Positions 1-7,061 of a stretch of DNA of 64,000 nt are shown here, in pieces. Position numbers and translations under genes: made by a program. The notes beneath the pieces are model-generated. The model was not told the origin of the DNA, searched no databases, and saw only the letters and a list, made by a program, of their open reading frames with translations. The stretch's first letter is position 1. Each line of letters opens with the position of its first letter. The stretch comes from Alloalcanivorax xiamenensis (lineage in GTDB: Bacteria; Pseudomonadota; Gammaproteobacteria; Pseudomonadales; Alcanivoracaceae): contig NZ_AQPF01000003.1 in assembly GCF_009846745.1 (NCBI RefSeq), positions 223,902-287,901 on the forward strand. Reading direction: 5' to 3'.

Positions 1-1027
1 CCACGGTGCGGCCAGCGTCGACGTTACGGCGAGAGGCTTTGTTCTCATCGTCCACCACGTAGACGTAACGGCGATCCTGATCGGTAAGCAGCGCTTTGCT
101 GTCAATCAGCAACGCGGTGTCGAGACGCTCGGCGGGCAGTTCCACCCGAGCGAATTGCCCCGGTTTGAAATAGCCGTCCGGGTTCGGCACCACGGCGCGG
201 AACTGCAAGGTGCCGGTGCCGGCGTTGAGGCGGTTGTCGATGAAATCCACCTTGCCGCGATGCGGATAGCCGTTTTCACCGCTCAGGCCGATACGCACTT
301 CGGTGTCCTCGCCACTGCCCAGCAGCTCCCGGCCGCGCAGGTAGGAATCGCTGTCGCTCTCGAAGTACACGTACACCGGATCCACCGACACCAGTGTGGT
401 CAGCAGAGTCTGATCGGCGTTGGCCAGGTTGCCGCGAGTGACCATGGCGCGGCCGGCACGGCCGGTGATCGGAGAGCGCACCTCGGTGTACTCCAGATCA
501 AGACGGGCGGTTTCCAGCGCCGCTTCGGCGGCATTCATGGCCGCACGCGCCGACACCATCGCCGACGCGCGGCGGTCGTATTCCTCGCGGGAGATGGCGC
601 GGCTGCCCCCCAGCCGTTCCGCCCGGGAGGCCTCGCTCCTGGCCAATTGATACTGGCTGCGGGCCTGGGCCAGGTCGGCGGCGGCGGCCCGTTCACGGGC
701 ACGGTAAGGGCGCTGGTCAATGACGAACAGCACATCGCCCTGTTCCACCAGTTCCCCTTCCTCGAAGCTCACCTTATCGATGTAGCCGCTGACACGGGGA
801 CGCAGGTCCACGGTTTCCGGCGCTGCCACCCGGCCGGTGAAGTCATCCCAGAGGGTCACCGGATCGTCCAGCACCTTCGCCACCTTGACCGCCGGCGGCG
901 GCATTTGCGCCTGCTCCTGCTCGCCACGAGCATCGCAGCCGGCCAATCCAACGGCCACCATGAGTAGGAGGGCGAGCCCGATGATCAGCTCTCCCCCGCT
1001 GGCGTAATGGGTATTGATTGAATCCAT
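1..1027 (-). CDS. RND efflux periplasmic adaptor (membrane fusion protein), 3' end outside window
   Basis: HlyD/AcrA-type adaptor that links an inner-membrane RND pump to an outer-membrane channel. The 342 visible codons begin MDSINTHYAS. A hydrophobic segment ends in the lipobox VGLAGC (Cys31), so it is probably a periplasmic lipoprotein. Next come the split lipoyl half-motif (LRPRVSGYIDKVSFEEG), a helical hairpin rich in Ala, Arg and Glu (about residues 95-155), the second lipoyl half (DLEYTEVRSPITGRAG), and beta-barrel sequence to the window edge. The stop codon and the pump gene must lie to the left. The start is the ATG at 1027, downstream of two well-formed promoters. Substrate unknown. 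The SoxR-type control region suggests redox-active compounds, as for MexGHI-OpmD of Pseudomonas, but that is inference. Confidence 0.9.
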   Translation of the reverse strand, partial: MDSINTHYASGGELIIGLALLLMVAVGLAGCDARGEQEQAQMPPPAVKVAKVLDDPVTLWDDFTGRVAAPETVDLRPRVSGYIDKVSFEEGELVEQGDVLFVIDQRPYRARERAAAADLAQARSQYQLARSEASRAERLGGSRAISREEYDRRASAMVSARAAMNAAEAALETARLDLEYTEVRSPITGRAGRAMVTRGNLANADQTLLTTLVSVDPVYVYFESDSDSYLRGRELLGSGEDTEVRIGLSGENGYPHRGKVDFIDNRLNAGTGTLQFRAVVPNPDGYFKPGQFARVELPAERLDTALLIDSKALLTDQDRRYVYVVDDENKASRRNVDAGRTV

Positions 1028-1081
1028 GTTGCGCTCGCTCCTGCTGTTCGGGCCTTGCAGGCAATACGCCTGCTCTCAATT

Positions 1082-1100
1082 GATAATGGTTCCCATTTTC
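1082..1100 (-). promoter_or_regulatory. Fur-box-like site at the efflux promoter start point
   Basis: GATAATGGTTCCCATTTTC matches 14 of 19 positions of the classical Fur consensus (GATAATGATAATCATTATC). It covers the predicted transcription start of the promoter at 1104-1131, where a bound repressor would block RNA polymerase. The match is by eye. Iron control of this operon is inference. Confidence 0.4.
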
Positions 1101-1103
1101 AAA

Positions 1104-1131
1104 ACTATAAAACTGACTGACCGTCAGTCAA
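1104..1131 (-). promoter_or_regulatory. Sigma-70 promoter of the efflux adaptor gene
   Basis: On the minus strand, -35 TTGACT (1131-1126) and -10 TATAGT (1109-1104) are separated by 16 bases. Each box matches consensus at 5 of 6 positions. A perfect palindrome lies across the -35 box and spacer. Confidence 0.6.
1114..1130. promoter_or_regulatory. TetR-type palindromic operator
   Basis: TGACTGACCGTCAGTCA is a perfect palindrome with 8-base arms around one central base. Its form is typical of TetR-family efflux repressors. It overlaps the -35 box and spacer of the promoter at 1104-1131, so binding would exclude polymerase. No TetR gene lies in the window; the regulator is probably beyond the left edge or elsewhere. 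Confidence 0.65.
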
Positions 1132-1204
1132 TAACGAGGCACCACCAAGAGAGGTCAAACGGGCAATGCCCCGGGCATCAGGCTCGTTCTTCCCCTGGCC
1201 GCGA

Positions 1205-1235
1205 ACATTAATTCCTCAACCAATGTTGAGGTCAA
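1205..1235 (-). promoter_or_regulatory. SoxR-type promoter with 19-bp spacer
   Basis: The 18-bp element CCTCAACCAATGTTGAGG (1214-1231) has the SoxR-box form CCTCAA-N6-TTGAGG known from E. coli soxS. On the minus strand it sits between -35 TTGACC (1235-1230) and -10 TAATGT (1210-1205). The 19-base spacer is the overlong spacing characteristic of MerR/SoxR-activated promoters. It points toward the efflux adaptor gene, about 175 bases upstream of its start. SoxR itself is not in the window. Confidence 0.75.
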
Positions 1236-1419
1236 CGGCGTTTCTTGATGGGTTTACCGATGGTCGACATAGGCACGGCCTATTCGACAGCGACGCGGGT
1301 CGGCGGCCCCCGCTTGCCGCCTGACGGGGCCATGCCAGCCCTTGGCGGCGGGTCCCTTCCACGGCCAATACCATAGGGCGCCACGGCCAGCAGGTGATAT
1401 CCGTTTACTGCGGAATAAT

Positions 1420-1452
1420 TGCCTGATTCTGTGAGGCGCACAGAATCAGGCA
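1420..1452. terminator. Perfect 14-bp hairpin, possible T-less terminator
   Basis: TGCCTGATTCTGTG (1420-1433) pairs perfectly with CACAGAATCAGGCA (1439-1452) around a 5-base loop. No T-tract follows on either side, so it may be a DNA-binding dyad or part of a repeat rather than a terminator. Confidence 0.35.
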
Positions 1453-1751
1453 GTCAGACAGGACAGACCCCGGACTGAGCCGACGCCCCACTATCCGGCA
1501 AGTGAGAACAGCATCACGCAGCCCACCCCTCACACCGAAAAAAGGACAAGGCTGTTGAAACAAAGGGCTTTGCACCATATTGCCGCGTCATAAAACCGAC
1601 ACTGGCTCGATGTCATGCAGGCCCTGCCCCAACCCGGATCAGGCTAGATTCCGGATTGTCGCGGATCACCATGACAATCCCTCCGGCTTGCCTGAAATTG
1701 CTTGTTACTCCACAGTAATTGCACGATCCTGCAGCATTCCGGAGGCCACGC

Positions 1752-1779
1752 TTACCCGGTCACGGGCAGTGCGTATACT
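1752..1779 (+). promoter_or_regulatory. Promoter of the AraC gene
   Basis: -10 TATACT (1774-1779), 16 bases after a weak -35 TTACCC (1752-1757). A start near 1786 would give a leader of about 20 bases before the GTG at 1807. This argues against the upstream in-frame ATG at 1702. Confidence 0.45.
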
Positions 1780-1806
1780 GCGGGCAAACACACGGAGGGC
1801 ACTATC

Positions 1807-2772
1807 GTGGCGCATCACTCCTTTTCTTCTTTTGCATCGTCCGGGCAGGACAACGAACTCGATCAGCTCCGTTCCCGGTTGACCCGAACCGTGCTGCGGC
1901 ACTCCCCGGAGGATGGCATCGAGGAGTCCTCGTTGTCGGGTCTGCATCTGGGCCGGGCCGACACACCCACGCAATGCACCTCAGCCATCTATGAACCCTG
2001 CCTGTGCGTCATCGTCCAGGGCAGCAAGACGATCTGGCTTGGTGACCGGGAGATCGTCTATGGCCCCTTGAGTTACCTGGTGTCCTCGGTCCATCTGCCG
2101 GTGCTCGGGCAAATCAACGTGGCCAGCCCCGGAGAGCCGTTTCTGTCCATTCGCCTGGATGTGGATTCCCAGGAAGTGGCGGATCTGGTGTTCGAACTGG
2201 GCGAGGCGCTGAGTGACGAGGATCATTGCCCGGAGATCAATTGCGGCCTGTGCATGGCCCCCATCGACACCGCCATGCTGGACGCCACCACCCGGCTGGT
2301 GGAATTGCTGGACAAGCCCGCCGATGTGCCAATCATGGCGCCACTGATCCGGCGTGAGATCCTGTATCGCGCCCTGATCGGCGAGATGGGCGCGCGCATG
2401 CGCAAGTTCGCCGCCGCGGACAGCCAGTCCCACCGGGTTTCCAAGGTCATCGCCCTGCTCAAGGATCGCTATACCCAACCGCTGCGGGTTCGCGATCTCG
2501 CCGACCAGGTCAATATGAGCGAGTCGTCCCTGTTCCACAGTTTCAAACAGGTGACGCGCATGTCGCCGCTGCAGTTCCAGAAGAAGCTGCGTCTGCACGA
2601 GGCGCGTCGTCTGATGCTCAGCGAAGGCCTGGAAGCGGCCACCGCCAGCTACCGGGTGGGCTACGAAAGCCCGTCCCAGTTCAGCCGCGAATACAGCCGC
2701 ATGTTCGGCGCGCCGCCACGGGCCCATGTGCAGAGCCTGCTGAGCGGCGAAGCCGTTGGCGCCCCCGCCTGA
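1807..2772 (+). CDS. AraC-family transcriptional regulator
   Basis: 321-residue regulator with an N-terminal AraC_N-type cupin region (about 45-200, including CTSAIYEPCLCVIVQGSK) and a C-terminal double helix-turn-helix (about 215-310: VRDLADQVNMSESSLFHSFK, then a second HTH ending YESPSQFSREYSRMFG). The GTG start at 1807 follows ACGGAGGGC at good spacing and a promoter only 30 bases upstream. The in-frame ATG at 1702 would put both inside the coding region. The old yellow enzyme gene follows 68 bases downstream on the same strand and is a reasonable target. In other bacteria, relatives control aldehyde or alcohol-responsive oxidoreductases. Confidence 0.85.
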   Translation: MAHHSFSSFASSGQDNELDQLRSRLTRTVLRHSPEDGIEESSLSGLHLGRADTPTQCTSAIYEPCLCVIVQGSKTIWLGDREIVYGPLSYLVSSVHLPVLGQINVASPGEPFLSIRLDVDSQEVADLVFELGEALSDEDHCPEINCGLCMAPIDTAMLDATTRLVELLDKPADVPIMAPLIRREILYRALIGEMGARMRKFAAADSQSHRVSKVIALLKDRYTQPLRVRDLADQVNMSESSLFHSFKQVTRMSPLQFQKKLRLHEARRLMLSEGLEAATASYRVGYESPSQFSREYSRMFGAPPRAHVQSLLSGEAVGAPA

Positions 2773-2840
2773 GTCCGTTTTTTGTGGGCAGGGGCGCCAC
2801 GCCGCCCCTGCCCCGTCCCGTTTTGTTCCCGGAGAGGTTG

Positions 2841-3935
2841 ATGAATCATCTGTTCACACCGCTTGGCCTGGGCCCTCTGACCCTGGACAACCGCATCATC
2901 ATTGCGCCGATGTGCCAATACTCGGCGGAACACGGCAACGCCAGCAGCTGGCACACCATCCACCTGGGCACGCTGACGCAGTCCGGTGCCGGGCTATTGA
3001 TTCTGGAAGCCACCGCGGTGCGACCGGAAGGGCGCATCAGCCCCGAGGATCTGGGGTTATGGAACGATGACAACGAGGCCGCACTGAAAACCGTGCTCGA
3101 CCAGGTGCGTGCCTGGTCCACGATGCCGGTGGGTATTCAGTTGGCCCACGCCGGCCGCAAAGCGTCCACCCTGCGCCCCTGGCAAGGCGGTGCCCAGATC
3201 AAACCGGATCAGGACCACGGCTGGCGCACCCGCGCGCCTTCCGATCTGCCTTTCCAGGCCGGTGAAGAAGCGCCGGAGCCGCTCACCGAAGATGACATCG
3301 GCGAGTTGATCGAAGCGTTCGTCACCGCCGCCAAGCGGGCGCACCGTCTGGGTCTGGATCTGATCGAGATTCATGGCGCCCATGGCTACCTGCTGCACGA
3401 GTTCCTGTCGCCGCTCTCCAACCAGCGCCAGGACCGCTATGGCGGCAGCCTTGAGAACCGCATGCGGTTGCTGCTTGAGGTGTTCGAGGCGGTACGCGAC
3501 GCGGTGCCGGAAATGGCCGTGGGGGTGCGGGTCTCCGCCACCGACTGGGCTGCGGACGGCTGGGACCTGGAGCAAACCGTGGCACTGGCCAAAGCCCTCA
3601 AAGCACGCGGCTGCCATTTCATCCATGTTTCCAGCGGTGGCCTGACACCGGCGCAGAAGATTCCCGTCGGCCCCGGCTATCAAACCGCCCTGGCCGCGCG
3701 CATCAAGGCTGAAAGCGGTTTGACCACCATCGCGGTGGGCCTGATCACCGAACCGGAACAGGCGGAAACGCTGCTGGCGTCCGGTCAGGCGGATGCCGTC
3801 GGCCTGGCCCGCGGCATCTTGTATAACCCGCGCTGGCCGTGGCACGCCGCCGCCCGTCTCGGCGCCACGGCCCAGGCCTCCCCGCAGTATCTGCGCAGCG
3901 AGCCTTACGGCGCGCGGGGATTGTTCAAACAGTAA
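2841..3935 (+). CDS. NADH:flavin oxidoreductase, old yellow enzyme family (XenA/YqjM-like)
   Basis: 364-residue FMN-dependent ene-reductase that reduces activated C=C bonds such as those of enones, and in some relatives nitro compounds. The TIM barrel shows the XenA/YqjM-class marks: IAPMCQYSA with Cys25 over the flavin, LAHAGRKAS, the active-site HGAHGYLLHEFLSP, and RYGGSLENRMRL. The phosphate-binding end is AVGLARGILYNPRW. The ATG at 2841 follows CCGGAGAGG. An upstream ATG at 2784 would add 19 residues of low-complexity sequence not typical of the family. Likely co-regulated with the AraC gene just upstream. The exact substrate cannot be told. Confidence 0.9.
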   Translation: MNHLFTPLGLGPLTLDNRIIIAPMCQYSAEHGNASSWHTIHLGTLTQSGAGLLILEATAVRPEGRISPEDLGLWNDDNEAALKTVLDQVRAWSTMPVGIQLAHAGRKASTLRPWQGGAQIKPDQDHGWRTRAPSDLPFQAGEEAPEPLTEDDIGELIEAFVTAAKRAHRLGLDLIEIHGAHGYLLHEFLSPLSNQRQDRYGGSLENRMRLLLEVFEAVRDAVPEMAVGVRVSATDWAADGWDLEQTVALAKALKARGCHFIHVSSGGLTPAQKIPVGPGYQTALAARIKAESGLTTIAVGLITEPEQAETLLASGQADAVGLARGILYNPRWPWHAAARLGATAQASPQYLRSEPYGARGLFKQ

Positions 3936-4275
3936 ACCGCCCCGGCCCGGTGCACACTCACCGGGCCACCCGCCGTGCCCGCCCCATTCCAGCGCCCCCG
4001 CCCTGCACCATTGTCCATGCTGACACGGTTTCGTCACGGCACGGAACTTGAATACACTAGGCGGTCCGCTTGCCGGCCCCCCGGCGGGCCTCTGCTTGAA
4101 TCAGAACCATCCCGCCCCCATATAGGGCGCGAATTAAGCTTCCCGCCTATCGGCCCGGACAGCTCGGCCGGATACCCACCCCGGTGTCCGACCACGAAGG
4201 TCCTCCCACCCACAACGTGGCAATGGACCCACCACAACTTTTCTGCATTCCAAAAGACCAGAAGGAGAGGAAACC
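3936..4275. other. Intergenic region upstream of isocitrate dehydrogenase
   Basis: 340 bases without a gene. A perfect 9-bp hairpin (GGCCCGGTG at 3944-3952 with CACCGGGCC at 3959-3967) directly follows the old yellow enzyme stop and may end its transcript, although no T-run follows. The remainder must carry the dehydrogenase promoter, but I see no confident -35/-10 pair. Confidence 0.4.
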
Positions 4276-5289
4276 ATGGCGGAAACACGCGTGACCATCA
4301 TCCCGGGCGACGGCATCGGCCCGGACATCGTCGATGCCACCGTTCGAGTCCTGGATGCTCTGGACTGCGGCCTGGCCTATGACTACGCCATCGCCGGGCA
4401 AACCGCCCTGGACAAGGGCCTGGACCTGGTCCCCCAGGAAACCCTCGACATGATCGGCAAGAACCCGGTGGCACTGAAAGGGCCGATCACCACCCCGGTG
4501 GGCAAGGGGTTCCGCTCGGTCAACGTTACCCTGCGCAAATATTTCGACCTGTTCGCCAACGTCCGCCCCGCCCTCTCCATCCCCGGTGTCCGCTCCCGCT
4601 ACGACAATGTCGATATCCTCACCGTGCGTGAAAACATCGAAGGCATTTACTCCGGTGAAGGCCAGATGGTCAGCGACGACGGCGAACGGGCCGAGTTGCG
4701 CAGCGTGATCACCCGCAAGGAATCCAAGCGTCTGATCCGCTTCGCTTACGAAGCCGCGCGCCGGCTGGGCCGCAAAAAAGTCACCGTGGTGCACAAAGCC
4801 AACATCATGAAGTCCACCTCCGGGCTGTTCCTGGATGTGGCACGCAGCGTGGCCAAGGAATACGACGATATCGAGCACGAGGAAATGATCGTCGACAACT
4901 GCGCCATGCAACTGGTGATGAACCCTCACCGTTTCGACGTCATCGTCACCACCAACCTGTTCGGTGATATTCTTTCCGATCTCTGCGCCGGCCTGGTGGG
5001 CGGCCTCGGACTGGCACCGGGCGCCAACGTCGGAGAAGACAAGGGCATCTTTGAAGCGGTGCACGGCAGCGCCCCGGACATCGCCGGCAAGGGGGTCGCC
5101 AACCCCACCGCCCTGATGCTCGGCGCCGCCATGATGCTCGACTATCTGGATCTCAACAGCGAGGCCGAACGCCTGCGCAATGCCCTGCGCACGGTGGTAG
5201 GCGAAGGGGACAAAGTCACCCCCGATCTGGGTGGACGCAGCAGCACCACGGAATTCACCGATGAGGTGATTCGCAAGCTGGCGCTGTAA
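4276..5289 (+). CDS. NAD-type isocitrate dehydrogenase
   Basis: 337-residue enzyme of the isocitrate/isopropylmalate dehydrogenase family; oxidative decarboxylation of isocitrate to 2-oxoglutarate in the TCA cycle. Visible marks are the N-terminal VTIIPGDGIGPDIV, the substrate loop RSVNVTLRKYFDLFANVRP, the triplet RENIEGIYSGEG with the family Tyr, the metal-binding region TTNLFGDILSDL, and the nucleotide site EAVHGSAPDIAGKGVANP. The short length and the KGPITTPVGKG loop fit the NAD-linked type rather than the roughly 415-residue NADP enzyme of E. coli. The ATG at 4276 follows GAAGGAGAGG. Homoisocitrate or tartrate dehydrogenase is the main alternative, but the substrate loop favours isocitrate. 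Confidence 0.85.
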   Translation: MAETRVTIIPGDGIGPDIVDATVRVLDALDCGLAYDYAIAGQTALDKGLDLVPQETLDMIGKNPVALKGPITTPVGKGFRSVNVTLRKYFDLFANVRPALSIPGVRSRYDNVDILTVRENIEGIYSGEGQMVSDDGERAELRSVITRKESKRLIRFAYEAARRLGRKKVTVVHKANIMKSTSGLFLDVARSVAKEYDDIEHEEMIVDNCAMQLVMNPHRFDVIVTTNLFGDILSDLCAGLVGGLGLAPGANVGEDKGIFEAVHGSAPDIAGKGVANPTALMLGAAMMLDYLDLNSEAERLRNALRTVVGEGDKVTPDLGGRSSTTEFTDEVIRKLAL

Positions 5290-5645
5290 TAAGGGACTGT
5301 CTGCTTACACGGACCACGCCGGCACGCCAAATCCAAAGCCTGCCACGAAGCCGCTGTGGGAAGCTTGCTTGCAAGCGAATCTCTTGGGCCCGAAAGCCTA
5401 TTCGCTTGCAAGGAAGCATTGCAGGGCACCATAAAAGCTCCCACAGCGGCTTCGTAGTTCGGTTTGAGGGAAACGGTGAGGCAGCGGCTCACGACCCGCC
5501 ATTCCCGGCCCGCTCGTGAGCCGGATCAAGAAACCCGATGGTTTTGCATTTTTAACGGCCTGCCCTCTAGGCGCCATGGCCATGTGCTCTATATGCTGAA
5601 GCTTCGTTGTTCATGTCGGAACACGGTAGATACCAAGGAGGCGTC
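5290..5645. other. Intergenic region with REP-like pair
   Basis: 356 bases without a recognisable gene. It contains the paired palindrome at 5344-5457. The remaining part just before 5646 holds the ribosome site AAGGAGG of the next gene. Confidence 0.5.
5344..5457. repeat. REP-like inverted pair, copy 1
   Basis: Two inverted arms: ACGAAGCCGCTGTGGGAAGC leading into TTGCTTGCAAGCGAAT, and the reverse arrangement ending in CCCACAGCGGCTTCGTAG. The core (TTCGC-TGCAAG / CTTGCAAGCGAA with CCCACAG) is the same family as the repeats near 11.1, 24.1, 37.7 and 44.1 kb and resembles Pseudomonas REPs (TTCGCGGGCAAGCCCGC). It lies downstream of the dehydrogenase gene and may fold in its 3' RNA. Confidence 0.7.
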
Positions 5646-5915
5646 ATGAGCCAATCAGCGGAAACCGAAGCCCTGAAAAAAGACCTTGAGCAGTTGCGCC
5701 GGGACCTCAAAGCCCTGGCCGACGCAGTCAAGCAATCCACTCAGGAACACGCGCAGGAACATCTCAACAGCGCCCGCGAGACCTTCGAAGGTGCCCGCCA
5801 AAGCGCGTCCCGGCAAGCCGAGCATCTGGGAGAGGAGATCAAGGCCCGCCCTTTTACCAGCGTGCTCACGGCGTTCGGCGTGGGCCTGCTGCTCGGCAAG
5901 CTGTTCGGCCGTTGA
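5646..5915 (+). CDS. DUF883 family (ElaB/YqjD-like) ribosome/membrane-associated protein
   Basis: 89-residue protein with a long charged helix (about 1-65, coiled-coil-like, with repeats such as QSTQEHAQEHLNSARE) and a single C-terminal hydrophobic segment with a glycine zipper (FTSVLTAFGVGLLLGKLFGR). That is the plan of the ElaB/YqjD/YgaM family, whose E. coli members are inner-membrane proteins that bind ribosomes in stationary phase. The ATG at 5646 sits 4 bases after AAGGAGG. It is translationally coupled to the next gene, whose start overlaps this stop, as in the yqjD-yqjE pair. Confidence 0.8.
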   Translation: MSQSAETEALKKDLEQLRRDLKALADAVKQSTQEHAQEHLNSARETFEGARQSASRQAEHLGEEIKARPFTSVLTAFGVGLLLGKLFGR

Positions 5916-6397
5916 GTGTAAAACTGCGCGGCAAGCTGGCCGGGCTGTTCGGTCTCAATGCAATCGTCTGGCTGATCACGCTGATCAGTCTGGCGGGGCT
6001 GTTGAGCCTGACAGCGGCGGCCTGGATCGCGCTGACGCCGCCATTGGGCGCGGCCCTGGCCGCGCTTATCAGCGGCGCCGGTTTGCTGGTGGTGGCCGGC
6101 GCGCTCGGCTACGGACTGGTTCGCGCCAATCGGCCCGCTCCGGCCCGCGATGAAGCGCCACCGCCGGCGCCAGGCCCGACGGAAAGCGTCCTGGAGTCCG
6201 GCCTGCGCCCTCTGGTGGGCGATCAAACTCTGGAGTGGGCGCGCCGGAATAGCGGACTGTTGATGATCGGCGCCTTCACCGCTGGCGTGGCGATCGCCGC
6301 CAGCCCCACTCTGCGCCGCGGCCTGACCCGGGTTGCCGGCCCGGTGGTGACACGCAAGGCCGTCGACACCTGGCGGGCTTTTAATCAGGAAGACTGA
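5912..6397 (+). CDS. YqjE-like inner-membrane protein (phage-holin-like superfamily)
   Basis: 161-residue protein with two hydrophobic helices near the N-terminus (about 12-35 and 42-68, LLSLTAAAWIALTPPLGAAL and LISGAGLLVVAGALGYGLV). A Pro/Ala-rich linker follows, then a weakly hydrophobic C-terminal segment (LLMIGAFTAGVAIAASP). The apparent start is TTG at 5912, overlapping the TGA of the DUF883 gene. No strong ribosome site of its own is visible, so coupling is likely. Position and topology fit YqjE, but sequence identity is not obvious. The C-terminal extension is longer than in E. coli YqjE. Function unknown. A strong terminator follows at 6403. Confidence 0.65.
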   Translation: MSVKLRGKLAGLFGLNAIVWLITLISLAGLLSLTAAAWIALTPPLGAALAALISGAGLLVVAGALGYGLVRANRPAPARDEAPPPAPGPTESVLESGLRPLVGDQTLEWARRNSGLLMIGAFTAGVAIAASPTLRRGLTRVAGPVVTRKAVDTWRAFNQED

Positions 6398-6402
6398 CCC
6401 AC

Positions 6403-6438
6403 GGCGCCAACCGCCTTCCAGGTTGGCGCCCCTCTTTT
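6403..6438 (+). terminator. Rho-independent terminator after the YqjE-like gene
   Basis: GGCGCCAACC (6403-6412) pairs perfectly with GGTTGGCGCC (6421-6430) around an 8-base loop, followed by CCTCTTTT. Confidence 0.8.
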
Positions 6439-6460
6439 GACTTAGCCTGACTATGTCAAA
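6436..6460. promoter_or_regulatory. TTTGAC-N13-GTCAAA dyad upstream of osmC-like gene
   Basis: Inverted hexamers TTTGAC (6436-6441) and GTCAAA (6455-6460) lie about 110 bases before the OsmC start and could be an operator. The site overlaps the T-run of the preceding terminator. Weak evidence. Confidence 0.25.
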
Positions 6461-6570
6461 TCCCTAGAAAACATCGCTTTTCATTAAGCAGGGCTGATGC
6501 AATGGTAATGCTCACCGGGGCACCCCGGCCTGTTTCGAATCCAGCCCGATTTAACAAGAGAGCAAAGCCG

Positions 6571-7032
6571 ATGTCAGAACACCATTCCGCCATTGCCTGG
6601 ACTCGCGCCGCCCATCCGGACGGCGGCGGAAGCTACTCCCGCAACCATCTGGCCACCCTCAATGGCGACCAGACCATACGGGTCTCCGCCGCGGTGGACT
6701 ATCAGGGCGACGCCAACTGCGCCGACCCGGAGCAGCTGCTGATCACCTCCGTGTCCAGTTGCTACATGCTGTTCTTCCTCGCCATCGCCGATGCCAAGGG
6801 TTACCAGGTGGAGAGCTACCGGGACACGCCGGTGGGCTTTCTGGAAAAGAACGAGGAAGGCCGACTGGCGGTGACCCGGGTGGAATTGCAACCCGCTATC
6901 GAGTTCGCCGGCGGCCAGACACCGGAACCGGCTGAGCTGCAACGCATTCACGCCGGCGCCCACCGCAATTGCTTTATCGGCAATTCGCTGAAAACCAAGG
7001 TGCGCCTGCGCACCCAGTCCGCGGCAGCCTGA
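6571..7032 (+). CDS. OsmC family peroxidase-like protein
   Basis: 153-residue member of the OsmC/Ohr family, thiol peroxidases that reduce organic hydroperoxides in the cytoplasm. The two family cysteines are visible: Cys64 in LLITSVSSCYMLFFLA and Cys134 in HRNCFIGNSL, in the usual context before the C-terminal strand. Subfamily is YhfA/SACOL1771-like rather than classical Ohr, judging from SRNHLATLNGD and DPEQLL. The ATG at 6571 begins MSEHHSAIAW; an upstream frame start would add unrelated residues. Twenty-nine bases separate it from the crotonase gene, so the two are probably co-transcribed. Confidence 0.85.
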   Translation: MSEHHSAIAWTRAAHPDGGGSYSRNHLATLNGDQTIRVSAAVDYQGDANCADPEQLLITSVSSCYMLFFLAIADAKGYQVESYRDTPVGFLEKNEEGRLAVTRVELQPAIEFAGGQTPEPAELQRIHAGAHRNCFIGNSLKTKVRLRTQSAAA

Positions 7033-7061
7033 GCGGATAACGCAAAACAAGGAGAATCGTG

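Larger units (their letters stand above)
1028..1806. other. Regulatory intergenic region between efflux adaptor and AraC gene
   Basis: A 779-base stretch with no convincing gene. It holds the control region of the efflux gene on the minus strand (1082-1235), a perfect 14-bp hairpin (1420-1452) and the promoter of the AraC gene (1752-1779). Open frames here lack ribosome sites and resemble no family I know. The part between about 1240 and 1415 shows nothing I can name. Confidence 0.6.

Noticed and set aside
1702..1806. Longer AraC protein starting at ATG 1702
   Set aside because: The -10 box TATACT (1774-1779) and the GGAGG ribosome site lie inside this extension, which also lacks similarity to the family.
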